Under the pieces are notes generated by a model. It saw nothing but the letters and a program-made list of their open reading frames with translations, was not told the origin of the DNA and did not search any database. DNA of 36,821 bases from Ruminococcus sp. (GTDB lineage: Bacteria > Bacillota > Clostridia > Oscillospirales > Ruminococcaceae), in the NCBI GenBank assembly GCA_017626015.1, contig JAGAJO010000002.1:1-36821 (forward strand), written 5' to 3'. Within the stretch, counting starts at the first letter, position 1, and each line of letters starts with the position of its first letter. The position numbers and the translations under genes are program-made. Shown one piece after another: positions 6,512 through 14,559 of the stretch.

Positions 6512-6695
6512 TTGCCGCCTCCAGTTCCCTCATAAGCGCCTGCTTGTGGTTGCTTACAGCTGCGGAAAGCTTTTGCAGCTCCTCCCGGAGCTGAGGCTCC
6601 ATAGCTCTCTTTTCTCCCTCTTTCAGGCGGTAAAACAACTGATTTTCAGCATCTGTAAGACCTCTTATGCAGTTAAATTCCTGTTTGGTCATCAT
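6501..6695 (-). CDS. Small helical protein, partner of the downstream gene
   Basis: This 64-residue protein is almost entirely helix-forming and highly charged (LTDAENQLFYRLKEGEKR, then LREELQKLSAAVSNHKQ), suggesting a helical hairpin or short coiled coil. I do not recognise a named family. Its layout resembles that of the overlapping 87-residue protein, so the pair may be two diverged halves of a ferritin-like or coat-F-like fold. The start at 6695 is followed by a second ATG; GGAGGT lies seven bases upstream. That ribosome site is part of a long hairpin at 6704-6735, which may limit translation. The gene follows comF on the same strand. Confidence 0.6.
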   Translation of the reverse strand: MMTKQEFNCIRGLTDAENQLFYRLKEGEKRAMEPQLREELQKLSAAVSNHKQALMRELEAANEQ

Positions 6696-6703
6696 AAAAA
6701 TAC

Positions 6704-6735
6704 CTCCGTTCGGAAATATTGTTTCCGAAACGGAG
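6704..6735 (-). promoter_or_regulatory. Hairpin covering the ribosome site of the 64-residue gene
   Basis: Arms 6704-6716 and 6722-6735 form a 13-bp stem with one bulged base (6728) and a 5-nt loop. On the minus strand the 3' arm ends in GGAG, part of the GGAGGT site that serves the start at 6695. It lies directly after the comF stop codon. It could be a weak terminator, a processing site, or a translational lock. On the plus strand the stem is followed by ATTTTT. Confidence 0.65.
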
Positions 6736-6739
6736 ATTT

Positions 6740-7414
6740 TTATGCGTTATATGTAGATGTTGCAGCCGAGCAGCAGTAAACAGCTTTTGCGCCCTGCTTT
6801 AAAAGCAATCCGCAGCAGGCAGACATGGTCGCTCCGGTCGTTATGACATCATCGCAGATAAGCGCCGTTTTTCCCTTGATACCGGATCTTCCTTTGCCGG
6901 AGGTATATATTTCCCTTGCGTGTATACGTCTCTCCCCGGGGCTGAGCGTATGCTGCTCTGTATTGCCGGCACGTCTTTCAAGAAGTGTAAAATCCCGTGG
7001 CTTGTCAAGCTCCTTTGAGACAAATCGTGCTATGACCTCCGCCTGATTGCAGCCTCTTTTCCTCTTCTTTCTCCTGTCCATGGGAACGGCTGTAACGATG
7101 TCTATTTTTTCGGCGATCCCTTCTTTGCGGAGGATTTTACACAGCTTTACCGCACAGAACTCGGCAAAATTATCTGCGCCCTCCCCGTGCTTAAGAGCAT
7201 AGATCATATCCTTTACCGCTCCCTCATACATAAATACTGTATAAGTCCCCTCGGCTGACTGTATATTTATTTTCGGCATATCGGCAAAAGGAAGCTTTTT
7301 CTCACATTCCCCGCAGACAAGACCGTCCCACCTTATCAGCCTTCCGCAGGACGGGCAGCGGTTAGGAAAAATTATATCGATCAGAAATTTATATATCGAT
7401 CTTCTGCTGACCAC
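6740..7414 (-). CDS. comF: ComF-family phosphoribosyltransferase-like protein
   Basis: The 224-residue product belongs to the ComFC/GntX family, linked in Bacillus and Haemophilus to DNA uptake and processing during transformation. A zinc-finger Cys set (C20, C23, C34, C37) opens the protein. The centre shows the family's VPMDRRKKRKRGCNQAE and the C-terminal part the PRTase loop ALICDDVITTGATMSACC. I choose the GTG at 7414 because GGAGGG lies eight bases upstream. The ATG at 7432 has no such site and would lengthen the overlap with recD2 from 26 to 44 nt. Overlap with recD2 points to coupled expression. No other competence gene is seen nearby apart from the MecA-like one. Confidence 0.9.
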   Translation of the reverse strand: MVSRRSIYKFLIDIIFPNRCPSCGRLIRWDGLVCGECEKKLPFADMPKINIQSAEGTYTVFMYEGAVKDMIYALKHGEGADNFAEFCAVKLCKILRKEGIAEKIDIVTAVPMDRRKKRKRGCNQAEVIARFVSKELDKPRDFTLLERRAGNTEQHTLSPGERRIHAREIYTSGKGRSGIKGKTALICDDVITTGATMSACCGLLLKQGAKAVYCCSAATSTYNA

Positions 7415-9632
7415 TGTCGTCTCCCTCCGCATTTTCCATAAGCATATTTTTCAGCGCAGTGTATCTGAGCGTTCTGCGGTCGTTATCGATCATAAAATTC
7501 ACCCTGTTCTGAGAACCCACGATGATAAGCATTTTTTTTGCCCTTGTGACCGCCGTGTAAAGAAGATTTCTGTAATACAGCTTATCGTATCCGCCGAAAA
7601 CGGTAAGTATCACTACGTCAAATTCAGAGCCTTGACTTTTATGTACCGTAACTGCATATGCAAGCTCCAGATTTTCCAGCATCTGCTCGGTGTAAACTGC
7701 GATCCTGCCCTCAAAATCTATCGTGACCGACTTAAGGATCTTATTGACCTGAATTATTATTCCTATATCTCCATTGAAGATACCTGCGCCGCTTTCAGTT
7801 TTTTCATCGTCCGTCTGCTTTTTCCACAGGATCTCATAATCGTTTCTTGTCTGCATTACCTTATCGCCCTTGCGGTAAATATATCCCGGCGTTCTGACCT
7901 CAGACTTTCCCGCAGCGGGAGGATTAAGCTCCGCCTGCAATCGTCTGTTAAGCTCCATAGTTCCGCTGGGACCTTTTCTTGTGGGAGACAGGACCTGTAT
8001 GTTTTCTATGGGAGAATATCCGTATGCCTTGGGAAGCCTGTCCCTGCACAGCTCCACCACAAGCTGCTGTATACCGGTAAAATCCAGACGCTGAAAAAAG
8101 AAAAAATCCTTGTCCCTTCTGGTCAGATCGATGTGATTTCCGTTTACGATCTTATGAGCGTTCATTACAATGTCCGACTCCTGCGCCTGCCTGAAGATCT
8201 CCTTGAGGGTGACCACCGACATTACTCCGCTGTCGATAATATCCTTAAGCACGTTGCCGGCTCCTACCGACGGGAGCTGGTCGCTGTCGCCCACAAGTAT
8301 GAGCTTGCAGGTAACGCTAATGGCTCTCAGCAGCGCTTCAAACAGGCAGGAATCTACCATAGACATCTCGTCCACCACCAGCGCATCGCAGTCAAGGAGG
8401 TTGTTCTCATTATGCACAAAGCTCAGGGTATCACCGGAAAACTGCACCTCCAGCAAACGGTGGATCGTTTTTGCATCGTAGCCTGTCAGATCGGAAATAC
8501 GCTTCGCAGCCCTGCCTGTAGGGGCTGCTATCATAACATTCAGTCCCTGCTGCTGATACAGTGAAATGATTGCGTTAAGCGTTGTGGTCTTTCCGGTTCC
8601 CGGACCGCCCGTCAGTACCAGAAAGCCCTTTGAAAGCGCAAGATTTATCGCCTGCCGCTGGATCTTTTCATAAATAATGCCGTTTGTCTCCTCCTCAAGA
8701 TCAATGACCTCGGAAAAATCTATCTTATTATCATATGAGATGGAACGCATTATTTCAAGACGTCTGGCAATATATTCCTCGGCACGGTAATACTCCCGAA
8801 GCATAACATAGGGACGCTTCTGCTTGTAATAGTAAAAAAGGTTTTCGTCGTCGATCTCCTCGTCCAGCACCTGCATAAAAAGCTCCTGAGAAACTCCCAG
8901 AAACTCCGAGGTCATATTTTTCAGAGACTCCAGCGGCAGACAGGTGTGACCTGCATCGGCATTCTGCCTGAGAACGCAGGTTATCCCCGCCTTTATGCGG
9001 TTTACGCTGTCCTTCGGGATCTTCTGCTTGCTTGCTATTTCGTCCGCCTTGACAAACGGGACGTCCACTCCGTCGGAGCAGAGAGTATATGGATTTGATC
9101 TTATGATCTCTTCTGCTGTATCTCCCCAGCGCTTCCATGCCCTGATGCTGTAGCTTGTCGGGATCTCAAACTGGCTCAGATACACCAGCAGTGACCGCAC
9201 GGCAAAGGTGGTTTTAAATTCCTTCTGTATTTTTTTTGCTTTTTTTGCGGTTATACCTTCTATTTCTGTAAGTCTGTCCGGATCGGATTCAATTATCTCC
9301 AATGTTTTGTCACCGAAAAGATTTACCAGCCGCCTTGCCAGCACCGGACCTATTCCCGAGATCGCTCCGCTGGCAAGATAACGCTGTATCGCCGCCGAGG
9401 TAGTAGGCAGAGAGCGTTCAAAAATCGTTACCTTGAACTGCTCTCCGAATTTACGGTGAGTAGTAAACTCCCCTGTCAGGACAAGCTCTTCCCCCTCCTC
9501 GACGTCGCCCATATCTCCGACAACCGTCACAAGCTCGTTATCGCAGTTGAGCATAAGCACACAGAAGCCGCCGTCCTCGCTTTTATATATTATGCTGTCA
9601 ACTTCCCCTTGAATCTTTTCAAGCTTTCCCAT
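7389..9632 (-). CDS. recD2: RecD2-type ATP-dependent DNA helicase
   Basis: The 747-residue protein is a superfamily 1B 5'-3' DNA helicase of the RecD2/YrrC group, which acts in repair and replication-fork processing without RecBC. The N-terminal beta domain is followed by helix-hairpin-helix segments (about 88-135, ISGIGPVLARRL and EIEGITAKKAKKI). Then come Walker A GGPGTGKT at 342-349, PTGRAAKR at 371-378, Walker B DEMSMVD at 421-427, and a C-terminal part with the SH3-like insertion and the VTVHKSQGSEFD motif. Length is typical for RecD2. The start ATG shares one base with the stop codon of the gene before it (TAATG), giving tight coupling; comF overlaps its end. Confidence 0.96.
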   Translation of the reverse strand: MGKLEKIQGEVDSIIYKSEDGGFCVLMLNCDNELVTVVGDMGDVEEGEELVLTGEFTTHRKFGEQFKVTIFERSLPTTSAAIQRYLASGAISGIGPVLARRLVNLFGDKTLEIIESDPDRLTEIEGITAKKAKKIQKEFKTTFAVRSLLVYLSQFEIPTSYSIRAWKRWGDTAEEIIRSNPYTLCSDGVDVPFVKADEIASKQKIPKDSVNRIKAGITCVLRQNADAGHTCLPLESLKNMTSEFLGVSQELFMQVLDEEIDDENLFYYYKQKRPYVMLREYYRAEEYIARRLEIMRSISYDNKIDFSEVIDLEEETNGIIYEKIQRQAINLALSKGFLVLTGGPGTGKTTTLNAIISLYQQQGLNVMIAAPTGRAAKRISDLTGYDAKTIHRLLEVQFSGDTLSFVHNENNLLDCDALVVDEMSMVDSCLFEALLRAISVTCKLILVGDSDQLPSVGAGNVLKDIIDSGVMSVVTLKEIFRQAQESDIVMNAHKIVNGNHIDLTRRDKDFFFFQRLDFTGIQQLVVELCRDRLPKAYGYSPIENIQVLSPTRKGPSGTMELNRRLQAELNPPAAGKSEVRTPGYIYRKGDKVMQTRNDYEILWKKQTDDEKTESGAGIFNGDIGIIIQVNKILKSVTIDFEGRIAVYTEQMLENLELAYAVTVHKSQGSEFDVVILTVFGGYDKLYYRNLLYTAVTRAKKMLIIVGSQNRVNFMIDNDRRTLRYTALKNMLMENAEGDDSGQQKIDI

Positions 9633-9991
9633 TAAACATTCCCCGATTTATATGCACATTTCAATTCGTTTCTTTTAAGATAGTCCGCCAGCTCGGAAAT
9701 ATCCAGACACACAACTATGGAATATTTCTGCTCCAGCATTTTTGCGGTATAATAGCTGCTGCTTTTCTCCATTTGTACCAACAGGATCCTGCGGGCAAGC
9801 TCGTCGTTTTCAAAGACCTCCTCCCAGTAATAGCTTTTTACCAGTCTTTCGAGATTTTCAGTCTGCGAGGTGCATGGGATAAGTATGTACCCTGCTCCCC
9901 CGGGACCGTGATCATCGGTGATCTTTTTCCTGATGACAAAGAAGAATACGGCTACCAGTACGATCAACGCCGAAATTATTGCTCCTGACAT
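9632..9991 (-). CDS. Single-pass membrane protein of unknown function
   Basis: The 119-residue protein begins with a transmembrane helix (about residues 4-20, AIISALIVLVAVFFFVI), followed by positive residues RKK, so the rest probably faces the cytosol. The soluble part (about 34-113) has an alternating strand/helix pattern (GYILIPCTSQTENLERLVKSYYW..., ILLVQMEKSS, YSIVVCLDISELADYL) suggestive of a small alpha/beta domain. I do not recognise the family. GGAGG lies eight bases before the ATG. It is the first gene of the recD2-comF operon and shares one base with recD2, so it may have a linked, unknown role. Confidence 0.72.
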   Translation of the reverse strand: MSGAIISALIVLVAVFFFVIRKKITDDHGPGGAGYILIPCTSQTENLERLVKSYYWEEVFENDELARRILLVQMEKSSSYYTAKMLEQKYSIVVCLDISELADYLKRNELKCAYKSGNV

Positions 9992-10076
9992 AAAAAACGC
10001 CTCCGCATCTTTTTTATCATTATATGCGTACGGCGTCTATACGGTCACAGGCATATTACGGCATCAGCGGACAGAC

Positions 10077-10856
10077 TCACTTTTTAAATGAAAGGGACGA
10101 CGCATATTTGTCAAATTTACCGCTGTATTGTTCTCTGTCCGAATCATCACAGATAAAGATCAACATATATATCGTCTTTCCGTGCTTTCTGCACTGTATC
10201 ATTCCGTAGTTTTTAAATCCGAAGTTACCGCTGTATGTAAATTTCAAGGTATTGCCTTTAAGAGATATCTTTTTATAGCCGTTTATCCCCTCATACCCTG
10301 ACTCCATCTGTTCGTCCAGAAGATTAATATACATATCCTCGGTAATAATATTGGCAACGCTTTTATACTCGTCCGAGGAAAGATCAAGCTCCAGATAGTC
10401 AAACTCCATTTTTTTATTGGAATACAACTCAGTCTTTCCGTTTACAGAGGAAAGACCCAGCGAGTATCTGTTACGGCTCTGGTTAGGCTCCATAGTGACA
10501 GGGAGAGTTATAGTGAAATTTCCCATATCAAAGGTTTTATCGGCAATACTGCGGTAAACAAAAATTCCTCCCACTATCACAGCAATAAGAATAATTACGA
10601 TCAGACGCATTATCGTAGTGCCGGGTGAAGCCGGTTTTCTGTTAGGGGTAAATACCGCATTTGTAAAATTCGGATCATATCCCATATTCGGAGGCGTTGT
10701 GCTGCCGGCAGCATTATTTCCCGGGAAAACTCCCCCGGAGCTGTAAGGATAAAAGATCCCCTCTGGCTTTTCTGTCGTTTGTGAGATCCTTGTTCCGCAG
10801 TTGTTGCAGAACTGATCGCCGGGGGACAGATCATTGCCGCAGATTGTACACTTCAT
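10077..10856 (-). CDS. Zinc-ribbon membrane-anchored protein of unknown function
   Basis: The 259-residue protein opens with a zinc ribbon (C3, C6, C17, C20: CTIC...CNNC), then a Pro/Gly/Asn-rich flexible linker (about 30-80), a transmembrane helix (84-101, RLIVIILIAVIVGGIFVY) and an extracellular domain of about 155 residues rich in strands (FTITLPVTMEPN..., KISLKGNTLKFTYSGN). This layout, with cytosolic ribbon, one helix and outside domain, is common in clostridial proteins of unknown function. GGAG lies a few bases before the start. The gene follows pnp and its terminator, so it may be separately transcribed. No function can be given. Confidence 0.75.
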   Translation of the reverse strand: MKCTICGNDLSPGDQFCNNCGTRISQTTEKPEGIFYPYSSGGVFPGNNAAGSTTPPNMGYDPNFTNAVFTPNRKPASPGTTIMRLIVIILIAVIVGGIFVYRSIADKTFDMGNFTITLPVTMEPNQSRNRYSLGLSSVNGKTELYSNKKMEFDYLELDLSSDEYKSVANIITEDMYINLLDEQMESGYEGINGYKKISLKGNTLKFTYSGNFGFKNYGMIQCRKHGKTIYMLIFICDDSDREQYSGKFDKYASSLSFKK

Positions 10857-10877
10857 ATTTTTCTCCTTTTCAAAAAA

Positions 10878-10899
10878 GGGCAGACCTTTCAGCCCGCCC
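10878..10899 (-). terminator. Terminator after pnp
   Basis: On the minus strand a 9-bp stem, including G-T pairs, closes a GAAA loop and is followed directly by six T residues (10877-10872). It lies 10 nt after the pnp stop codon. Confidence 0.85.
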
Positions 10900-10909
10900 T
10901 ATAAATTTG

Positions 10910-13024
10910 TTACTTAGACGCTTTCTTTGCAGCGATATCTGCGAGTGCGTCCTTTCTGGAAAGATTTATCCTTCCCTGATCGTCGATCTCCATGACCTTT
11001 ACTACGATCTCGTCGCCGATAGAAACAACGTCCTCGACCTTTTCGACCCTAGACTTATCCAGCTTGGAAATGTGTACAAGACCGTCCTTTCCGGGAGCGA
11101 TCTCTACAAACGCTCCGAAGTTCATTATCCTTACGACCTTGCCCCTGTAAATAGCGCCGATCTCGGGATCGTTAGCGATCGTATTGATAATGTTTATCGC
11201 CTGCTCGGCTTTATCCTTATCCAATCCGGATACAAATACGTTGCCATCCTCGGAAATATCTATCTTAACATCGCACTCGGCTGAGATCTTCTGGATAACC
11301 TTTCCGCCGGAGCCTATGACCTCTCTGATCTTGTCAACAGGTACCTTTGTGGTAAGCATTTTAGGCGCCCACTTGCTGACCTCATGACGAGGCTCGGGAA
11401 TTGCCTTGAGCATTATCTCGTCAAGAATGTACATACGAGCCTTTCTGGTCTTTTCAAAGGCGCTTGCAATGATCTCGGGAGTAAGTCCGTCAACCTTTAT
11501 ATCTACCTGAATAGCGGTGATACCGTTCTTTGTACCGCCTACCTTAAAGTCCATATCGCCGTAGAAATCCTCAAGTCCCTGAATATCCACCATAGTCATC
11601 CAGCTGCCGTCCTCCTTGGTGATAAGACCGCAGGAGATACCTGCAACCGGCTCCTTGATAGGAACTCCGGCGTCCATAAGGGCAAGGGTAGATCCGCAGA
11701 TAGAACCCTGAGAAGTCGATCCGTTGGAGGAAAGCACCTCGGAAACGCATCTGATAGCATAAGGGAATTCCTCAACCGAAGGAATAACAGGTATAAGTGC
11801 TCTCTCAGCCAGTGCGCCGTGACCTATCTCTCTTCTTCCCGGACCTCTGGAAGGTCTTGTCTCACCTACCGAGTAGGACGGGAAGTTGTACTGATGCATA
11901 TATCTCTTGCTGGTTTCCTCGTCAAGTCCGTCAAGCTTCTGAGCATCGGAAACAGGACCGAGCGTGCAGACCGTCATGACCTGAGTCTGTCCTCTGGTAA
12001 ATATACCCGATCCGTGAACTCTGGGCAGAACGCCGACCTCAGCTGCAAGAGGTCTGATCTCGTCGATACCTCTGCCGTCAACTCTCTTGCCGTCATAGAG
12101 CCAGTTTCTTACTATCTTCTTCTGAAGCTTATAGAGGACCTCGTCCAGCATAGCTGTATTCTCCGGGTACTTTTCGTCGTACTTCTCGTGAACAGCGTCG
12201 ATTATCGGCTGAAGTCTTGCGTCTCTTACGTTCTTGTCGTCAGTATCGAGAGCGACCTTGACTTCCTCGCCCACCATAGCCTCGATCTCGTCAAACAGAT
12301 CGTGATCAATCTCCATAGACTGGAACTCAAACTTAGGCTTACCTATCTGTGCCTTGATATCATTTATGAAGGCAACCATTTTCTTGATCTCCTCATGGCC
12401 TGTCATAATTGCCTTGAGCATTACGTCGTCCGGGATCTCATCGGCGCCTGCCTCGATCATAACGATCTTCTCCGCAGAGCCTGCAACCGTAAGGTTAAGC
12501 TTATTCTCAGCTCTCTGTTCAAGGGTAGGATTAAGTACAAACTCGCCGTTAACATAGCCTACGTTTATTGAAGCTACCGGTCCGTTCCACGGGATATCCG
12601 AAATGGACAGCGCAATAGACGTTGCGATCATTCCGGTGATCTCGGGAGAGTTGTCGGGATCTACGGAAAGAACGGTCATTACCACGGTAACGTCGTTTCT
12701 CATATCCTTCGGGAAAAGAGGTCTTATAGGTCTGTCAACACATCTTGATGTGAGAACAGCCTTATCGCTTGCCTTTCCCTCTCTCTTGGTGAAGGAGCCG
12801 GGTATCCTGCCGACCGAATACATTTTCTCCTCAAAGTCAACGGAAAGCGGGAAGAAATCTATACCCTCCCTGGGCTTTTTCGATGCGGTCACATTAGCCA
12901 TGACCACCGTTTCACCGTATCTTACCCAGCACGAGCCGTTTGCAAGACCGCAGGTCTTTCCCGTTTCAACTACTACCGGTCTTCCGGCGTATGTGGTTTC
13001 AAAGGTTCTGAAATTCTCAAACAT
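10910..13024 (-). CDS. pnp: Polyribonucleotide nucleotidyltransferase (PNPase)
   Basis: The 704-residue enzyme degrades RNA 3' to 5' by phosphorolysis. It has the two RNase PH-like domains (the second with the GSGIFTRGQTQVM and FPSYSVGETRPSRGPGRREIGHG segments), a KH domain from about 559 (KIREVIGSGGKVIQKI) and a C-terminal S1 domain from about 622 (GKVVRIMNFGAFVEI...GLVHIS). Length matches the family. The true start is the ATG at 13024 (MFENFRTFET), with GGAGGA upstream; an in-frame ATG at 13087 would lie within the structured leader. rpsO is directly upstream on the same strand, the classic bacterial order. A large stem-loop at 13058-13110 may be the target of self-regulation. Confidence 0.98.
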   Translation of the reverse strand: MFENFRTFETTYAGRPVVVETGKTCGLANGSCWVRYGETVVMANVTASKKPREGIDFFPLSVDFEEKMYSVGRIPGSFTKREGKASDKAVLTSRCVDRPIRPLFPKDMRNDVTVVMTVLSVDPDNSPEITGMIATSIALSISDIPWNGPVASINVGYVNGEFVLNPTLEQRAENKLNLTVAGSAEKIVMIEAGADEIPDDVMLKAIMTGHEEIKKMVAFINDIKAQIGKPKFEFQSMEIDHDLFDEIEAMVGEEVKVALDTDDKNVRDARLQPIIDAVHEKYDEKYPENTAMLDEVLYKLQKKIVRNWLYDGKRVDGRGIDEIRPLAAEVGVLPRVHGSGIFTRGQTQVMTVCTLGPVSDAQKLDGLDEETSKRYMHQYNFPSYSVGETRPSRGPGRREIGHGALAERALIPVIPSVEEFPYAIRCVSEVLSSNGSTSQGSICGSTLALMDAGVPIKEPVAGISCGLITKEDGSWMTMVDIQGLEDFYGDMDFKVGGTKNGITAIQVDIKVDGLTPEIIASAFEKTRKARMYILDEIMLKAIPEPRHEVSKWAPKMLTTKVPVDKIREVIGSGGKVIQKISAECDVKIDISEDGNVFVSGLDKDKAEQAINIINTIANDPEIGAIYRGKVVRIMNFGAFVEIAPGKDGLVHISKLDKSRVEKVEDVVSIGDEIVVKVMEIDDQGRINLSRKDALADIAAKKASK

Positions 13025-13057
13025 TTTTATTATTCCTCCAAACATCAGACCGGTGAA

Positions 13058-13110
13058 AGCATTAGCAATAAACACAGCCTGCCGCAAAAAAACAGGTTCT
13101 GTTTAATGCT
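13058..13110 (-). promoter_or_regulatory. Long stem-loop in the pnp leader
   Basis: Nested complementary arms pair 13058-13064 with 13104-13110 (AGCATTA/TAATGCT), 13074-13077 with 13099-13102, and 13078-13081 with 13093-13096, around a loop of about 11 nt. It lies 34 nt upstream of the pnp start. In E. coli a pnp leader stem-loop is cut by RNase III and then used by PNPase to repress its own mRNA; a similar role here is inference. Confidence 0.6.
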
Positions 13111-13145
13111 AAGCTACTCGCACCAACCTATTTAATATACACCAA

Positions 13146-13177
13146 AAGGCAGTGACGCAAAAATGCGCCTCTGCCTT
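13146..13177 (-). terminator. Hairpin between rpsO and pnp, weak terminator or processing site
   Basis: Outer arms AAGGCAG (13146-13152) and CTGCCTT (13171-13177) enclose an inner GCGCA/TGCGT pairing. On the minus strand it is followed by TTTTGG, a poor U tract. It lies 16 nt after the rpsO stop and may allow partial read-through into pnp. Confidence 0.6.
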
Positions 13178-13193
13178 GATGCAGTTTACATAA

Positions 13194-13460
13194 TTACTTA
13201 CGGATACCGAGTCTTTCGATCGTTGCTCTGTATCTCTCAATGTCGGTCTTCTTAAGGTAGTTAAGAAGATTTCTTCTCTTACCGATCATCTTGAACAGAC
13301 CGCTTCTGGAATGATTGTCCTTCTTATGTGTCTTAAGATGTTCCGTAAGGTCGCTGATCCTCTTTGTAAGAATAGCGATCTGTACCTCGGGAGAACCGGT
13401 ATCGGTCTCATGAGTCCTGTTGGCTTCGATAACAGCCGTCTTCTCGTCTTTTCTGAGCAT
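13194..13460 (-). CDS. rpsO: 30S ribosomal protein S15
   Basis: The 88-residue protein binds the central domain of 16S rRNA early in 30S assembly. It is full length and shows the family's conserved segments: [15 protein letters not shown], the basic loop [13 protein letters not shown], and [30 protein letters not shown] ribosome site precedes the ATG. It has its own promoter at 13579-13607 and a leader of about 112 nt with a terminator-like hairpin, suggesting feedback control by S15. pnp lies downstream in the same direction. Confidence 0.98.
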   Translation of the reverse strand: MLRKDEKTAVIEANRTHETDTGSPEVQIAILTKRISDLTEHLKTHKKDNHSRSGLFKMIGKRRNLLNYLKKTDIERYRATIERLGIRK

Positions 13461-13493
13461 TTTTACATACCTCTTTCAAAAATATTTCCTGTG

Positions 13494-13543
13494 AAAAAGA
13501 ATATGGCAGGTATCATTCCCACTTTCGGGCGCAGCCCATATTC
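13494..13543 (-). promoter_or_regulatory. Candidate S15 leader RNA with terminator-like hairpin
   Basis: In the rpsO leader, minus-strand arms GAATATGG (13543-13536) and CCATATTC (13506-13499) close a 29-nt region that can form inner helices such as GGGC/GCCC, and the 3' arm is followed at once by TTTTT (13498-13494). This resembles an attenuator or a multi-helix binding site. S15 binding to leaders of its own mRNA is established in several bacterial groups. Whether this structure binds S15 is inference. Confidence 0.6.
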
Positions 13544-13578
13544 TGTCGCACGGATCTGCTGCACAACACAGCTTTTTT

Positions 13579-13607
13579 ATTATACATCAATTTTGCAAAA
13601 TTGTAAA
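13579..13607 (-). promoter_or_regulatory. Promoter of rpsO
   Basis: Minus-strand TTTACA (13607-13602) and TATAAT (13584-13579) with a 17-bp spacer. The predicted start near 13572 gives a leader of about 112 nt. Confidence 0.85.
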
Positions 13608-13674
13608 TACTGTTCACAAAAAATTTACCATTACGATTTCAAACCTCTTACCGCATTCCCATTATCTTCAATCA

Positions 13675-13700
13675 ATACCGTTTAGCCGTATCTGCGGTAT
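13675..13700 (-). terminator. Possible weak hairpin after folD
   Basis: Arms ATACCG (13675-13680) and CGGTAT (13695-13700) form a stem four bases beyond the folD stop codon. There is no real U tract, so it may stabilise a 3' end rather than terminate well. Confidence 0.35.
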
Positions 13701-13704
13701 CGCC

Positions 13705-14559
13705 TTAATCGATACCGTGGTGCATTTTACCTGCCGTAAGCGTATTCTTCATCAGCATTGCGATAGTCATCGGACCTACTCCGCCGGGAACAGGTGTGAT
13801 ATAGCCTGCCTTTTCCTTGCAATCCTCGAAATCAACGTCGCCGCAGAGCTTGCCGTTTTCGTCTCTGTTCATTCCCACGTCGATAACTACAGCGCCCTCC
13901 TTGATATAATCGGAGGTCACCATTTTCGCTCTGCCGACAGCAGCTACGAGAATGTCCGCCCCGGAGCATATTTCCTTGAGATTCCGGGTCTTTGAATGAC
14001 ATATCGTGACCGTACCGCTCCTGTGGAGCAGCAGCATTGCCTGAGGCTTACCTACGATATTGCTCCTGCCGATAACTACACACTGCTTTCCTGCTACCTC
14101 AACTCCCGTGGAATCTATAAGCTCCATTACTCCCGCAGGGGTGCATGGCAGGAAGCTGTAGTCTCCTATCATTATCTTACCCACATTTACAGGGTGGAAG
14201 GCGTCAACGTCCTTGTCGGGACGGATATTGTCTATAATGATCTTATCGTTGAGATGCTTCGGCAGGGGAAGCTGTACCAATATACCGTCGACCCTGTCGT
14301 CGTTGTTGAGCTTATCGACCAGCGCCAGCAGCTCCTCCTCGGTGGTTTCCGCCGGCAAAGCATACTTATAGGAATTAAATCCTACCAGCTCGCACGCCTT
14401 TTCCTTGTTGCGGACATACACCTGAGAAGCCGGATCGTCCCCCACGATAACCACCGCAAGACCGATCTCGATGCCTTTTTCCTTAAGCTCCGAAACCTCT
14501 CCTCTGATCTTCTCCTTTACCTGTGCCGATACTGCTTTTCCGTCAATAATATTAGCCAT
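13705..14559 (-). CDS. folD: Bifunctional methylenetetrahydrofolate dehydrogenase/cyclohydrolase
   Basis: The 284-residue cytosolic enzyme interconverts 5,10-methylene-, methenyl- and 10-formyl-tetrahydrofolate in one-carbon metabolism. Key features are the YVRNK segment with the catalytic Lys at 52 (Tyr 48), [12 protein letters not shown], the NADP-binding [17 protein letters not shown], and the C-terminal [15 protein letters not shown]. Length is usual. The start at 14559 (MANIIDG) has GGGGAGG upstream; a longer in-frame extension to 14643 lies within lgt and has no ribosome site. It overlaps the end of lgt by 8 nt (ATGGCTAA), so the two genes are coupled. Confidence 0.97.
   Translation of the reverse strand: MANIIDGKAVSAQVKEKIRGEVSELKEKGIEIGLAVVIVGDDPASQVYVRNKEKACELVGFNSYKYALPAETTEEELLALVDKLNNDDRVDGILVQLPLPKHLNDKIIIDNIRPDKDVDAFHPVNVGKIMIGDYSFLPCTPAGVMELIDSTGVEVAGKQCVVIGRSNIVGKPQAMLLLHRSGTVTICHSKTRNLKEICSGADILVAAVGRAKMVTSDYIKEGAVVIDVGMNRDENGKLCGDVDFEDCKEKAGYITPVPGGVGPMTIAMLMKNTLTAGKMHHGID

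Noticed and set aside
7632-8564. A 310-codon open frame on the plus strand
   Set aside because: It is antisense to recD2, has no ribosome site or recognisable motif, and its composition is that of a reverse-frame shadow.
11384-12571. A 395-codon open frame on the plus strand
   Set aside because: It lies wholly opposite pnp, which has clear KH and S1 domains; no promoter, ribosome site or family pattern supports it.
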